Positions 17,187 to 25,231 of a stretch of 64,000 nt of DNA are shown one piece after another; position 1 is the stretch's first letter, and the number at the start of each line of letters is the position of its first letter. This DNA comes from JAPPHA01 sp964291635 (lineage in GTDB: Bacteria > Pseudomonadota > Alphaproteobacteria > Rhodobacterales > Rhodobacteraceae): contig OZ219905.1 in NCBI GenBank assembly GCA_964291635.2, positions 957,533-1,021,532 on the forward strand, written 5' to 3'. The notes beneath the pieces are model-generated. The model saw only the letters and a list, made by a program, of their open reading frames with translations. It was not told the origin of the DNA and searched no databases. Position numbers and translations under genes: made by a program.

Positions 17187-17978
17187 TCAGTCGAAGATGC
17201 TGGTTGCCAGTCCGGTCTCCAGCAATTCCTCCTTGACGAGGACATAGATGCTGTCGGGTGGCGTGTTGAGCGAGTAGAGCATGAGGCTGGGGGAAATTCC
17301 CATTTCCAGGAGATATTCCATCGTCCTTCCCTGTCCATGCTGGATACCCTCCACGGCCAGAAATACAGGCATGTAGGCTGGCGTGTCGTAATAGTGCTGG
17401 TGCATCCCGACAGCGCCCCTGCTTGAAACTTCCCGAAGCACGCCTCCCGCGAGAATGTAAGGGCAGGCCGAAAGGCAGGCGGTTCCGGAATGGACGATTG
17501 TCGTAGCCTTGTTTTCACGGAGCAACCGCCCAATGGCAAGCGCCTCGGTTACCGCACCGCCCGGGCTGTTCAATACCACTGGCAATGTCAGTTCGCCGAG
17601 GTTTGACAGAAAGGCTGAGAACCTTTCAGCGTCGCCCGGTTCGATCGGACCGTTGATCAGGAGGAAATCGGCACCGGTACCTTCCGAAACCTTGAATTCA
17701 AGTCGGGGCGGCAGATCTTGCGGCAGTCGAACCTCGTCGGGCAGGCTGGAGGGGCGCGTGAAGTTGGGTCGGATCAGGAAAGGCTCGTAGCGTCTCAACT
17801 GGTCGCCGGGCGAAACGGGACCGTTCGGGAGGTCTTCGTCCTGTATCAGTCCGGTAATCCAGCGCGCATCAATGTCGCTTGCCACGAGAAGCGCGGCGAT
17901 CGCGAACTGCGTCGCGAGAATGATCGTCAGCCCGCGCCGCAAGGAGACACCGCGCAGGAGACTCAAGGGTCCCGGCAC
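17187..17978 (-). CDS. Exported ClpP-like serine protease-fold protein (COG3904 type)
   Basis: A 263-residue protein with an N-terminal signal-anchor helix (about residues 14-34). The domain that follows has the crotonase/ClpP fold signature: V-V-L-N-S-P-G-G-A-V near residue 137 and S-G-T-A-C-L-S-A-C-P-Y near 168, where the Ser in A-C-L-S-A would be the nucleophile. The His in G-A-V-G-M-H-Q-H-Y could complete the catalytic pair. I recognise the layout as the predicted periplasmic ClpP-like group. The GTG start at 17978 overlaps the stop of the upstream membrane protein by one base, so the two are translationally coupled. Confidence 0.8.
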   Translation of the reverse strand: MPGPLSLLRGVSLRRGLTIILATQFAIAALLVASDIDARWITGLIQDEDLPNGPVSPGDQLRRYEPFLIRPNFTRPSSLPDEVRLPQDLPPRLEFKVSEGTGADFLLINGPIEPGDAERFSAFLSNLGELTLPVVLNSPGGAVTEALAIGRLLRENKATTIVHSGTACLSACPYILAGGVLREVSSRGAVGMHQHYYDTPAYMPVFLAVEGIQHGQGRTMEYLLEMGISPSLMLYSLNTPPDSIYVLVKEELLETGLATSIFD

Positions 17979-19285
17979 TATTCTGATGCGTCCTGTTTCG
18001 GCGGTGCAGTTTCGTCGGGTTCGGTCACGTTCCGGCGGCGGACCTCGGCGTCAACCGCACCCATCGATGTCTCGATGTCACGCATCGCGTTCATTGCAGT
18101 CTTGAGGTCGGAGAGCGTCAGCGACTCTTCGACCCCGATCCCGTCACGGCCGCTTCGGATCGCTGCGTGGGTAATCGCGAGCACAAACACCAGGATCGCA
18201 GGCAACAGGTCAATCGCGATTGCTCCGGCCCAAGAAGGTACGAAATTCTCCGCGTAACGGATCACTGCATCGGCGCTGGAGATCGGGTTGTAAGCCGTCT
18301 CGATCGGCAATTCTAGCGAGAGAACCTCGTCGGCGGCGCTGCGCAATGTCTGGCTTCGTTGATCAAGAGCGTCGAGAATGGAGGCAATGGTCGAGGATTG
18401 CGCGTCGCGGATTTCGGCGCTGCGGCCATCAAGTTCCGGAAGCACGACCGAAGCGGGCAAGTCCTTTGCTGCCCTTGCAACCAACGGAGCCACGGAATAC
18501 TGGTTGAGGTTGGAAATCACACCCGCCAACCGCACGCTCTCCTCGGAGAACACGACTGACCTCTGTTCCACTGGCCCCGGCGCCACGGTCAGGGCGCGCA
18601 TGCGGCCAAGGATAGAGTTTCCGTCGTCGTAAGCCGACTCGATCAGCGGCTGTTGTTCGGCGATCTGATCCTCAAGGTTGCGGAGTTCCTCGGTTTTCTG
18701 GGTCAGGACCCGGAATACCGTGCCCTCGCCCGCCGTACCAGATAGTTGGCCCGACCGTTCCTGCACGGCGAGTGCCTCAAAACTCTCGCGCGCACGTTTG
18801 ACCTCACGGCCGAGTGCCTGTCCCGAGAGCGCAATGTCGTGCGCTTGTTCGAGGGCGGACTGGTAATCCCTGACGGTCCGCTCAAGATGCTGTTCGACAG
18901 CTGCCGCTCCGGCAAGTGCAGCGGCGTTGAGCCAGCTCGACATCGCGATGATGGTGAAAGAGCCAACGATTACCGAAACAGTGAGGCCGATGAACCCGGC
19001 CACACTTCGCATGGAAGGCAACAGCCTGAGCATGTAGCTCCAGAAAACGAAGATCCCCACCGAAACCGCGACAGAATAGGCCAGCGCAGCAAAGAAACTC
19101 AGCGCGCCGGTGTCCTCGAGGAGCGAAGTGACTCCGAGATAAGTATAGATTCCGGAAGCGGTCGCGAGAACGCCCAGTGCAGCTGGCGTAAACGAAGCGA
19201 GCCAAGCCAAATGTCTTTCCAGCTCCTTGGCGGTACGGAGATCATTGATCTCCTTGGCGGTGAGACTTTGCTGGTCATGTTGCAA
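17978..19285 (-). CDS. Membrane protein with central coiled coil, unknown function
   Basis: About 435 residues. The N-terminal part has three hydrophobic helices (roughly residues 20-115). A long charged region rich in Glu/Gln/Arg heptads (about 120-330) is predicted to be coiled coil, and one more transmembrane helix near residue 370 is followed by a charged cytoplasmic tail. I do not recognise the family. The TTG at 19285 is proposed as start because AAGGTAAGG precedes it and an earlier ATG would add an unlikely Cys/Arg-rich leader, but the start is unsure. One-base overlap with the ClpP-like protease gene suggests a membrane-protein/protease pair. Confidence 0.7.
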   Translation of the reverse strand: MQHDQQSLTAKEINDLRTAKELERHLAWLASFTPAALGVLATASGIYTYLGVTSLLEDTGALSFFAALAYSVAVSVGIFVFWSYMLRLLPSMRSVAGFIGLTVSVIVGSFTIIAMSSWLNAAALAGAAAVEQHLERTVRDYQSALEQAHDIALSGQALGREVKRARESFEALAVQERSGQLSGTAGEGTVFRVLTQKTEELRNLEDQIAEQQPLIESAYDDGNSILGRMRALTVAPGPVEQRSVVFSEESVRLAGVISNLNQYSVAPLVARAAKDLPASVVLPELDGRSAEIRDAQSSTIASILDALDQRSQTLRSAADEVLSLELPIETAYNPISSADAVIRYAENFVPSWAGAIAIDLLPAILVFVLAITHAAIRSGRDGIGVEESLTLSDLKTAMNAMRDIETSMGAVDAEVRRRNVTEPDETAPPKQDASE

Positions 19286-19861
19286 GCAGCACCTTACCTT
19301 CTGCCCTTGGCCGTTCTGAAACTCGGGATGGATTCGACAAAACGCGAGACCGGCATTTCGCAAACATACTCGATCGACTGGACAATACCCATACCCATAC
19401 CATCGGCGATGCGCCACGAACTATGCAGATTTGATGCACCGGTTGGAATTCATCGCCACTTCATTGCCCCAGCATTGCAAGGCGTCTGAAACACGCCCTG
19501 CAGGTGCGGCATTCGGCTCTCTTCGCTTGCCGGGAGTTATGCTGATCGCAAGGATGATGCCATGAAACGAGCCGGCGGCGGTGTGAAACACGACAGTGGG
19601 TTTTCGGGTCCCGTCGAGCTCCTCCGCTACTTGAGTCCGGGTTTCCTGCCCAGTCTGTGACACTGGTCATTCGAGGCACAAAATTGGCAGTCAAAGGTGT
19701 GTCTGCACGGAGACCGAAATTCCGCTCGACGCATTTTCACGGCGTTTTGCCGGTTGCCATAAATCCTTTCAGCCCTCAAAACCCCATCGATCCCGAGCCA
19801 TTCTTTGCGGATGGGGCTATGCGGGAGTCCGGCTTGGAACGCACGGCTTGAGGACAGATCG
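19286..19861. other. Intergenic stretch between divergent genes
   Basis: About 575 bases with no gene or RNA that I can support. It should hold the promoters for the membrane-protein gene and the racemase-family gene. Confidence 0.4.
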
Positions 19862-20560
19862 ATGACGAAGATCAAGGGGGGCAAGGCTGTTTACGGGGCC
19901 CCGATCGGCATCCTTATGCTCGATGCCCGTTTTCCAAGAATTCCGGGTGACATGGGCAATGCCACGACCTGGCCGTTTCCGGTGAGATACAGGGTCGTTC
20001 GCGGTGCATCGCCGGATCACGTTGTTCGCCGGTACGCCGAAGGGCTGCTTCCGGCGTTCATCGAAGCGGGCCGGGAGCTGGTCGACGACGGCGTTGAGGT
20101 CATCACGACGAATTGCGGGTTTCTGTCCCTCTTCCAGATGGAAATGTCGGAGGCGCTGGATGTGCCGGTCGTCACTTCGGCCATGATGCAGGCGGCGCCG
20201 ATCCAGGCCATGTTGCCGCCGGGGCGCCGTGTCGGGATCCTGACCATATGCCGGGAGACGCTCACCGATGCTCATCTCGATGCAGTCGGGGTGCCGGAAG
20301 GAACTCCGGTCTGGGGTGTCGGAACGGGCTGCGAGTTTCAGCGCGCACTCCTCGACGACGACAGCGAACTGGATGTTGAGCAAGCGGGCCAGGACGTGGT
20401 GGATGCTGCGGTTTCCTTCGTCGAGAATCACCACGACCTGGGCGCAATCCTCTTCGAATGCACCAACATGCCTCCCTACGGCCGGCAGGTCCGAGAAGCG
20501 ACGGCGCTGCCGGTCTTTTCGATCGAAAGCTGTCTCCACTGGGTTGCTGCGGCGCTCTGA
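19862..20560 (+). CDS. Aspartate/glutamate racemase-family protein
   Basis: A 232-residue protein. The two cysteines expected of this superfamily lie in T-T-N-C-G-F-L near residue 85 and F-E-C-T-N-M-P-P-Y near 205, one per half, as in cofactor-independent racemases and hydantoin racemases. ATG 19862 is preferred over 19805 because GAGGACA precedes it and the family begins just after. It is a single gene converging on hemW with a 15-base gap. The substrate cannot be inferred from the context. Confidence 0.82.
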   Translation: MTKIKGGKAVYGAPIGILMLDARFPRIPGDMGNATTWPFPVRYRVVRGASPDHVVRRYAEGLLPAFIEAGRELVDDGVEVITTNCGFLSLFQMEMSEALDVPVVTSAMMQAAPIQAMLPPGRRVGILTICRETLTDAHLDAVGVPEGTPVWGVGTGCEFQRALLDDDSELDVEQAGQDVVDAAVSFVENHHDLGAILFECTNMPPYGRQVREATALPVFSIESCLHWVAAAL

Positions 20561-20575
20561 GGATTCAACGCGCGT

Positions 20576-21853
20576 TCAGCGGCTGTTCCGCTCAGCTGAA
20601 CGTGTCCGTGGGAACGATTCGTCGCCGCGCAAACCCGGCGATGCGCGCCCGCGGCCCACGGGGCCTGGCAACGGGGAATCAGGGCAGAGTTCGCGCAGGA
20701 CCGAATCGAGAAGCGGACGACCGTTAGGCGTCGCGCGCAACCGCCGTCCATCGACTTCAAGAAATCCGTCGGTGACGAGACCGTGGTATGCGGGAGCGGC
20801 GTTCTCTCGGTCCGCGATGGCCGAATAGCGACCGAGGTCCGTTCCTTCCCTGAGGCGAAGAGAGGCAATGAGGTACTCTTCGCAAAGGACATCAGGCGGA
20901 GGGCATTCCACGAGGCGAACACCCGTCCCTGTCGTTTCGGTCGACCGGAGCCAGTCCGCTGGCGCGGAAATTCCACGGGTCATTTGCGCGCTCCCGTTGT
21001 AGACGATTCGGCCGTCGGCACCGGGCCCGATCCCGGCGAATTCGCCGTACCGCCAATAGATCAGGTTGTGCTCGGACGCGTGCCCGGGCCGTGCATAACT
21101 CGAGGTCTCGTATCCGGGAAACCCGGACCGCGAACAGAGTTCGTCAGTAACTTCCAGCAAGTCGGCCTCCAGGTCCTCTCCGGGTAGTCCCCGCAGTTTT
21201 CCCCGCTTGGCGAGGGAACCGAATCGCGTTCCCGGCTTGATGGTCAACTGGTAGAGCGACAGGTGGTCGACCCCTGAACACAGGGCGTCCCGGAGTTCGC
21301 CGGTCCATGCCTCGATGCTCTGGTGCTGGCGCGCATAGATCATGTCGATACTGACGGACGGAAAGTGCTGCCGAGCGATCTCGATCGCCTGTCGGGCCAT
21401 GGCGGCAGTGTGCCTGCGCCCGAGCCTTTTCAGGTCCGGATCGACCAGGGATTGAACTCCGATCGAAATCCGGTTGACCCCGGCTTCCGAATACCCGGCA
21501 AAGCGACCGGCCTCCACGGACGTCGGATTGGCCTCCAGGGTAATTTCGGTTCGGGGGGTTACGGTCCACGCGCTGGCCACGTCGGTAATGACGGCGTGAA
21601 CCATTTCGGGACTCATCAGGCTCGGGGTTCCTCCGCCGAAGAATATGGAGTCCACCTTCCGCCCCGGAAGCAGCCTTGCGTGATGACTGATTTCCGAGCG
21701 GAAGGCCTTGATCCAGGTGCTCTCGTCGACCAATCGGTAGAGGCGGACGTTGAAGTCGCAGTACGGGCAAATGGATTCGCAGTACGGCCAATGAACATAA
21801 ACGCCGAAACCCGCGTCCTTCAGGGCATCGGCGCCGCGCCTGTCAGGCGCCAT
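20576..21853 (-). CDS. hemW: Radical SAM heme chaperone HemW
   Basis: A 425-residue radical SAM protein. The Fe-S ligand motif C-E-S-I-C-P-Y-C (C-x3-C-x2-C) sits in the Y-V-H-W-P-Y-C context shared by HemW and HemN-like proteins. F-F-G-G-G-T-P-S and the G-V-Q-S-L segment follow. HemW binds heme and is thought to hand it to respiratory proteins; it lacks the extra N-terminal region of true coproporphyrinogen dehydrogenases. The start at 21853 overlaps the end of rdgB by 11 bases. It is part of the conserved hemW-rdgB-rph block. Confidence 0.92.
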   Translation of the reverse strand: MAPDRRGADALKDAGFGVYVHWPYCESICPYCDFNVRLYRLVDESTWIKAFRSEISHHARLLPGRKVDSIFFGGGTPSLMSPEMVHAVITDVASAWTVTPRTEITLEANPTSVEAGRFAGYSEAGVNRISIGVQSLVDPDLKRLGRRHTAAMARQAIEIARQHFPSVSIDMIYARQHQSIEAWTGELRDALCSGVDHLSLYQLTIKPGTRFGSLAKRGKLRGLPGEDLEADLLEVTDELCSRSGFPGYETSSYARPGHASEHNLIYWRYGEFAGIGPGADGRIVYNGSAQMTRGISAPADWLRSTETTGTGVRLVECPPPDVLCEEYLIASLRLREGTDLGRYSAIADRENAAPAYHGLVTDGFLEVDGRRLRATPNGRPLLDSVLRELCPDSPLPGPVGRGRASPGLRGDESFPRTRSAERNSR

Positions 21854-22457
21854 GAAGGCAGGCGTCGACGAACTTCTCAAATGCTGCTGTCCTGGGGCTC
21901 ATGCCCTGTTTTTGGCCCGGATCCATTTCCCCGAAGGTCAGGTCGTGCCCGTCGGGCTGAAAGATGGGGTCGAAACCAAAGCCGTTCTCGCCACGCATCG
22001 GCCATACGATACGCCCCGCGACCGATCCCTCGAAATTGGTGTTGTGCCCGTCCGGCCATGCGATGCAAAGAGAACACCTGAATTGCGCTGTCCAGGGCTC
22101 CGTGGCGCCCGCGTCTCCCAGCATGCGCCAGGTCCTGTCCATCATGACTCTGAAATCCCTTCCCCCGGGTGCTTCAGCCCAGTTGGCAGTGTGAATCCCC
22201 GGCTGGCCGGCAAGGGCGTCGACCTCGATTCCGCTGTCGTCGGCGAGCGACGGAGCCCCCGTCGACCGCGCCGCGTAAGCCGCCTTGATCCGCGCGTTTC
22301 CGGCGAAGGACGCTTCGGTTTCGGCCGGTTCGTCGAGTCCGAATTCCCGGGCAGGAATAACCAGCTTGCCGAAGGGCGCCAGCAATTCCCTGAATTCCTG
22401 CAGCTTGCCCGAATTGTGGGTCGCGAGGACGACGGATTTTTCGGTCAGCTGCCGCAT
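21843..22457 (-). CDS. rdgB: Non-canonical purine NTP pyrophosphatase (XTP/dITP)
   Basis: A 204-residue protein that hydrolyses dITP and XTP to keep deaminated purines out of nucleic acids. The N-terminal L-A-T-H-N-S-G-K-L-Q-E-F motif, the S-L-A-D-D-S-G-I-E-V-D-A-L segment and G-F-G-F-D-P-I-F near the C-terminus are all diagnostic. It starts 9 bases after the rph stop and overlaps hemW, in the order usual for Alphaproteobacteria. Confidence 0.97.
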   Translation of the reverse strand: MRQLTEKSVVLATHNSGKLQEFRELLAPFGKLVIPAREFGLDEPAETEASFAGNARIKAAYAARSTGAPSLADDSGIEVDALAGQPGIHTANWAEAPGGRDFRVMMDRTWRMLGDAGATEPWTAQFRCSLCIAWPDGHNTNFEGSVAGRIVWPMRGENGFGFDPIFQPDGHDLTFGEMDPGQKQGMSPRTAAFEKFVDACLHGA

Positions 22458-22465
22458 CGGGCCGG

Positions 22466-23176
22466 TCAGCCCACGGCCGATTTCTGCAATTCGACCAGCT
22501 CCTCGATTCCCTTTGTGGCGAGGGCCAGCATGGAATCCAGTTGCTGCCGGGAAAACGGAGCGGCCTCAGCCGTACACTGGACTTCGACCATTTCTCCGGA
22601 ACCCGTCAACACGAAATTAGCGTCGGTTTCGGCCTCGCTGTCCTCGGCAAAGTCGAGATCCAGGACCGGTTGGCCGTAGACGATGCCGCAACTCACCGCC
22701 GCGACGTGATCCGTGACGGGGTTTTCCCTGAGAATGCCCGAAGACAGCATATGTTCGATGGCCAGCCTGAGCGCGACCCAACCGCCGGTAACAGACGCAC
22801 AGCGCGTGCCGCCGTCTGCCTGAATGACGTCACAATCTATGGTCAACTGGCGTTCGCCGAGCAGGACCCGGTCGATGCAGGCCCTGAGGGAACGGCCGAT
22901 CAGGCGCTGGATTTCGGCGGTTCGTCCTGATGGCCGGCCCGCGGTCGCCTCGCGTCGGTTCCTCCTGTCGGTGGCCCTCGGCAGCATGCCGTACTCGGCA
23001 GTCACCCATCCCAGGCCCGTGTTCCTGATGAACGGCGGGACCCGGTCTTCGAGACTGGCAGTGCACAGGACGTGCGTGTTTCCAAACCGAATCATGCAGG
23101 AACCTTCTGCGTGCAGGCTGACATTGGGTTCGATCGAAACCTCTCTCAATTCGCTCGGCCCGCGTCCGGAATGTCT
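22466..23176 (-). CDS. rph: Ribonuclease PH
   Basis: A 236-residue phosphorolytic 3'-exonuclease that trims tRNA precursors. M-R-H-S-G-R-G-P-S-E-L-R at the start, E-Y-G-M-L-P-R-A-T, G-R-T-A-E-I-Q-R-L-I-G-R-S-L-R and I-Q-A-D-G-G-T-R are all hallmark RNase PH motifs. ATG 23176 is chosen because the canonical N-terminus begins there; a longer frame to 23236 adds an unlikely leader. It is divergent from hrcA. Confidence 0.97.
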   Translation of the reverse strand, partial: RHSGRGPSELREVSIEPNVSLHAEGSCMIRFGNTHVLCTASLEDRVPPFIRNTGLGWVTAEYGMLPRATDRRNRREATAGRPSGRTAEIQRLIGRSLRACIDRVLLGERQLTIDCDVIQADGGTRCASVTGGWVALRLAIEHMLSSGILRENPVTDHVAAVSCGIVYGQPVLDLDFAEDSEAETDANFVLTGSGEMVEVQCTAEAAPFSRQQLDSMLALATKGIEELVELQKSAVG

Positions 23177-23355
23177 CATGTCTCGTGTCCTCGGTTGATC
23201 TTGGCCGGAACGAACGTTTCGCGTAGAACGGCGCACGCAACGGATCCGGATCGAATACTGGCCAGCCGAAGGTCATGCAAGCCAATTGACCGAAGCGCGC
23301 ACCGGCACTAGTTTCAGCCGGCGTTTGTGTCATCAGACCAGAAGTACCGGCTGTC

Positions 23356-24423
23356 GTGGTTTACTCTCCGATCACAACGTTCGATATGCTCGATGCCAGG
23401 GGACAGGATGTCTTCCGCGCCCTCGTCGAGACCTACCTGGGCCAGGGTGAACCCGTCGGCTCCCGAACACTGGCGCGCAGTATATCCGAAAGCATTTCCG
23501 CCGCCACGATCCGGAACGTCATGCAGGACCTGGAGTTTCTGGGTCTTCTCGAGAGTCCTCACGTTTCGGCCGGTCGGGTTCCGACCGAACTGGGACTTCG
23601 CATGTTCGTCGACGGAATTCTGGAGGTCGAGGACCTCGAAAAGCACGAACTGGCGCGCATCGAACATTCGCTCGAAGGCGAGGCCAGCGACCGGGCCGCG
23701 ATGCTCGAGTCGGCGGGATCTCTGCTGTCCCACCTGACAAGGGCGGCGAGCATCGTCCTGGTTCCCAAGTCGGACGCGCCCGTGAAGCACGTCGAATTTG
23801 TCTCGCTGTCCTCGGACCGGGCACTGGCGGTTCTCGTTACTGCCGACGGGAAAGTGGAAAACCGGATTTTCCGCCCACCGCCGGGGTTGACGCCGTCTTC
23901 AATGAGGGAGGCAGCCAATTTCCTGAATTCCATTTGCAGCGGTCAGACGGTCGAGGATCTGGTCGCGGCCGTCAAGGAAGAGATTCCTAAGCGAAAACAG
24001 GAAATCGATGACCTGTCGAAACAGTTGATCGAGAAAGGTCTCGCCACTTGGGCGGAAGGAACCTCGCCCGAATCCCGACTGATCGTTCGTGGACGGTCTA
24101 ACCTGCTGGACGAAACCGTAAGGGAAGAAGACCTCGACCGGATTCGAACACTGTTCGACGACCTCGAAAGAAAAAAGGAAATCGTCGAACTGCTGGAACT
24201 TGCGGAACAGGGATCAGGGGTCAGGATCTTTATCGGGTCGGAGAACAAACTATTTTCGCTTTCGGGTTCATCTTTGGTGATTTCGCCCTATATCAATTCC
24301 GAACACAGGATCGTCGGTGCGGTTGGAGTGATCGGACCGACCCGCCTGAACTATGGGCGGATCGTACCGATCGTCGATTACACGGCTCAACTCATTGGCC
24401 GGCTGGTGTCGGAAAGGGAATAG
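23356..24423 (+). CDS. hrcA: Heat-shock repressor HrcA
   Basis: A 355-residue repressor of groES/groEL-type operons. A winged-helix N-terminus is followed by the V-S-A-G-R-V-P-T-E-L-G-L-R segment near residue 70, which is characteristic of HrcA. The GTG at 23356 is the longest plausible start and ATG 23386 is the alternative. I looked for a CIRCE element (TTAGCACTC-N9-GAGTGCTAA) in 23177-23355 and saw none, so this gene is probably not autoregulated through CIRCE. It is followed 34 bases later by grpE. Confidence 0.95.
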   Translation: MVYSPITTFDMLDARGQDVFRALVETYLGQGEPVGSRTLARSISESISAATIRNVMQDLEFLGLLESPHVSAGRVPTELGLRMFVDGILEVEDLEKHELARIEHSLEGEASDRAAMLESAGSLLSHLTRAASIVLVPKSDAPVKHVEFVSLSSDRALAVLVTADGKVENRIFRPPPGLTPSSMREAANFLNSICSGQTVEDLVAAVKEEIPKRKQEIDDLSKQLIEKGLATWAEGTSPESRLIVRGRSNLLDETVREEDLDRIRTLFDDLERKKEIVELLELAEQGSGVRIFIGSENKLFSLSGSSLVISPYINSEHRIVGAVGVIGPTRLNYGRIVPIVDYTAQLIGRLVSERE

Positions 24424-24457
24424 ATATCGTGTCGATGTCGGTAGAGGACGGGCATGC

Positions 24458-25204
24458 ATGACGACAAAGACTGAAACAACGGGCACGGCGGAAGGCGAGG
24501 CGGCGAACCAGGCTGGCGGCCAGCAGGATGCGCCGGAGTCAGGGGCGGGCCAGGACGAGCAGGTTGACATCCGCGCAGGTTCGGACGAGGTCCGGTCGAC
24601 GGACGCAAAGCCGGATTCCCTTGACGATGCAGGCGCGGACGCGTCCAGCGAAAAGGCGGACGAGGACGAGCCCGGGGACGAAAACGGTGAGGACGGCGCC
24701 GAGTCGCCCGTTGAAGACGAACTCGCCAGGGCCCAGGGCGAGACTGCGGAATTTCGGGATCGCTGGATCCGCGCGGTGGCCGAACTCGAGAACACCCGCA
24801 AGCGGGCGGAGAGGGATCGTCGGGACGCGGAGGCCTACGGGGGTCGCCGGTTGGCGCGGGACCTTCTTTCGGTCCATGACAACCTGAATCGCGCGTTGTC
24901 GTCGGTCGACGACGATCAGCGCGAGGCAGCACGCGCGCTGATCGAGGGAGTCGAGCTGACACTGAAGGAACTGGTCGCGGCATTCTCCAGGAACGGCATT
25001 ATTCGGGTCGCTCCGGAAATCGGTGACAGGTTCGATCCGAAGCGCCACGAGGCCATGTTCAATGCGCCGCACCCCGAAGTGCCGGCCGGGAGCATCATGA
25101 CAGTCATCGAGACAGGCTTCAGTATCGGCGATCGGCTGCTCCGCGCGGCCCAGGTCGGTGTGTCGGCCGGATCGCCTCCCGCCCCCAACGGGGAAGACGA
25201 CTGA
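24458..25204 (+). CDS. grpE: Nucleotide exchange factor GrpE
   Basis: A 248-residue co-chaperone that releases ADP from DnaK. The first 85 residues are an acidic, low-complexity extension rich in Glu, Asp, Ala and Gly. The conserved part begins with the long helix (R-D-R-W-I-R-A-V-A-E-L-E-N-T-R-K-R) and ends with the beta domain containing F-D-P-K-R-H-E-A-M. The start at ATG 24458 avoids overlap with hrcA. The dnaK gene is not downstream, which is common in Alphaproteobacteria. It converges on mutS. Confidence 0.96.
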   Translation: MTTKTETTGTAEGEAANQAGGQQDAPESGAGQDEQVDIRAGSDEVRSTDAKPDSLDDAGADASSEKADEDEPGDENGEDGAESPVEDELARAQGETAEFRDRWIRAVAELENTRKRAERDRRDAEAYGGRRLARDLLSVHDNLNRALSSVDDDQREAARALIEGVELTLKELVAAFSRNGIIRVAPEIGDRFDPKRHEAMFNAPHPEVPAGSIMTVIETGFSIGDRLLRAAQVGVSAGSPPAPNGEDD

Positions 25205-25207
25205 ACC

Positions 25208-25230
25208 GACCGGTCTCCGGACTGCCGGTC
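25208..25230. terminator. Possible bidirectional terminator between grpE and mutS
   Basis: GACCGG (25208-25213) pairs with CCGGTC (25225-25230) with partial extra pairing inside, followed by a short pyrimidine stretch. It fills the 27-base gap between the two convergent genes. The stem is short. Confidence 0.4.
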
Positions 25231-25231
25231 T

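Noticed and set aside
23177..23355. CIRCE element expected before hrcA
   Set aside because: I searched the intergenic region by eye and found no TTAGCACTC/GAGTGCTAA pair.
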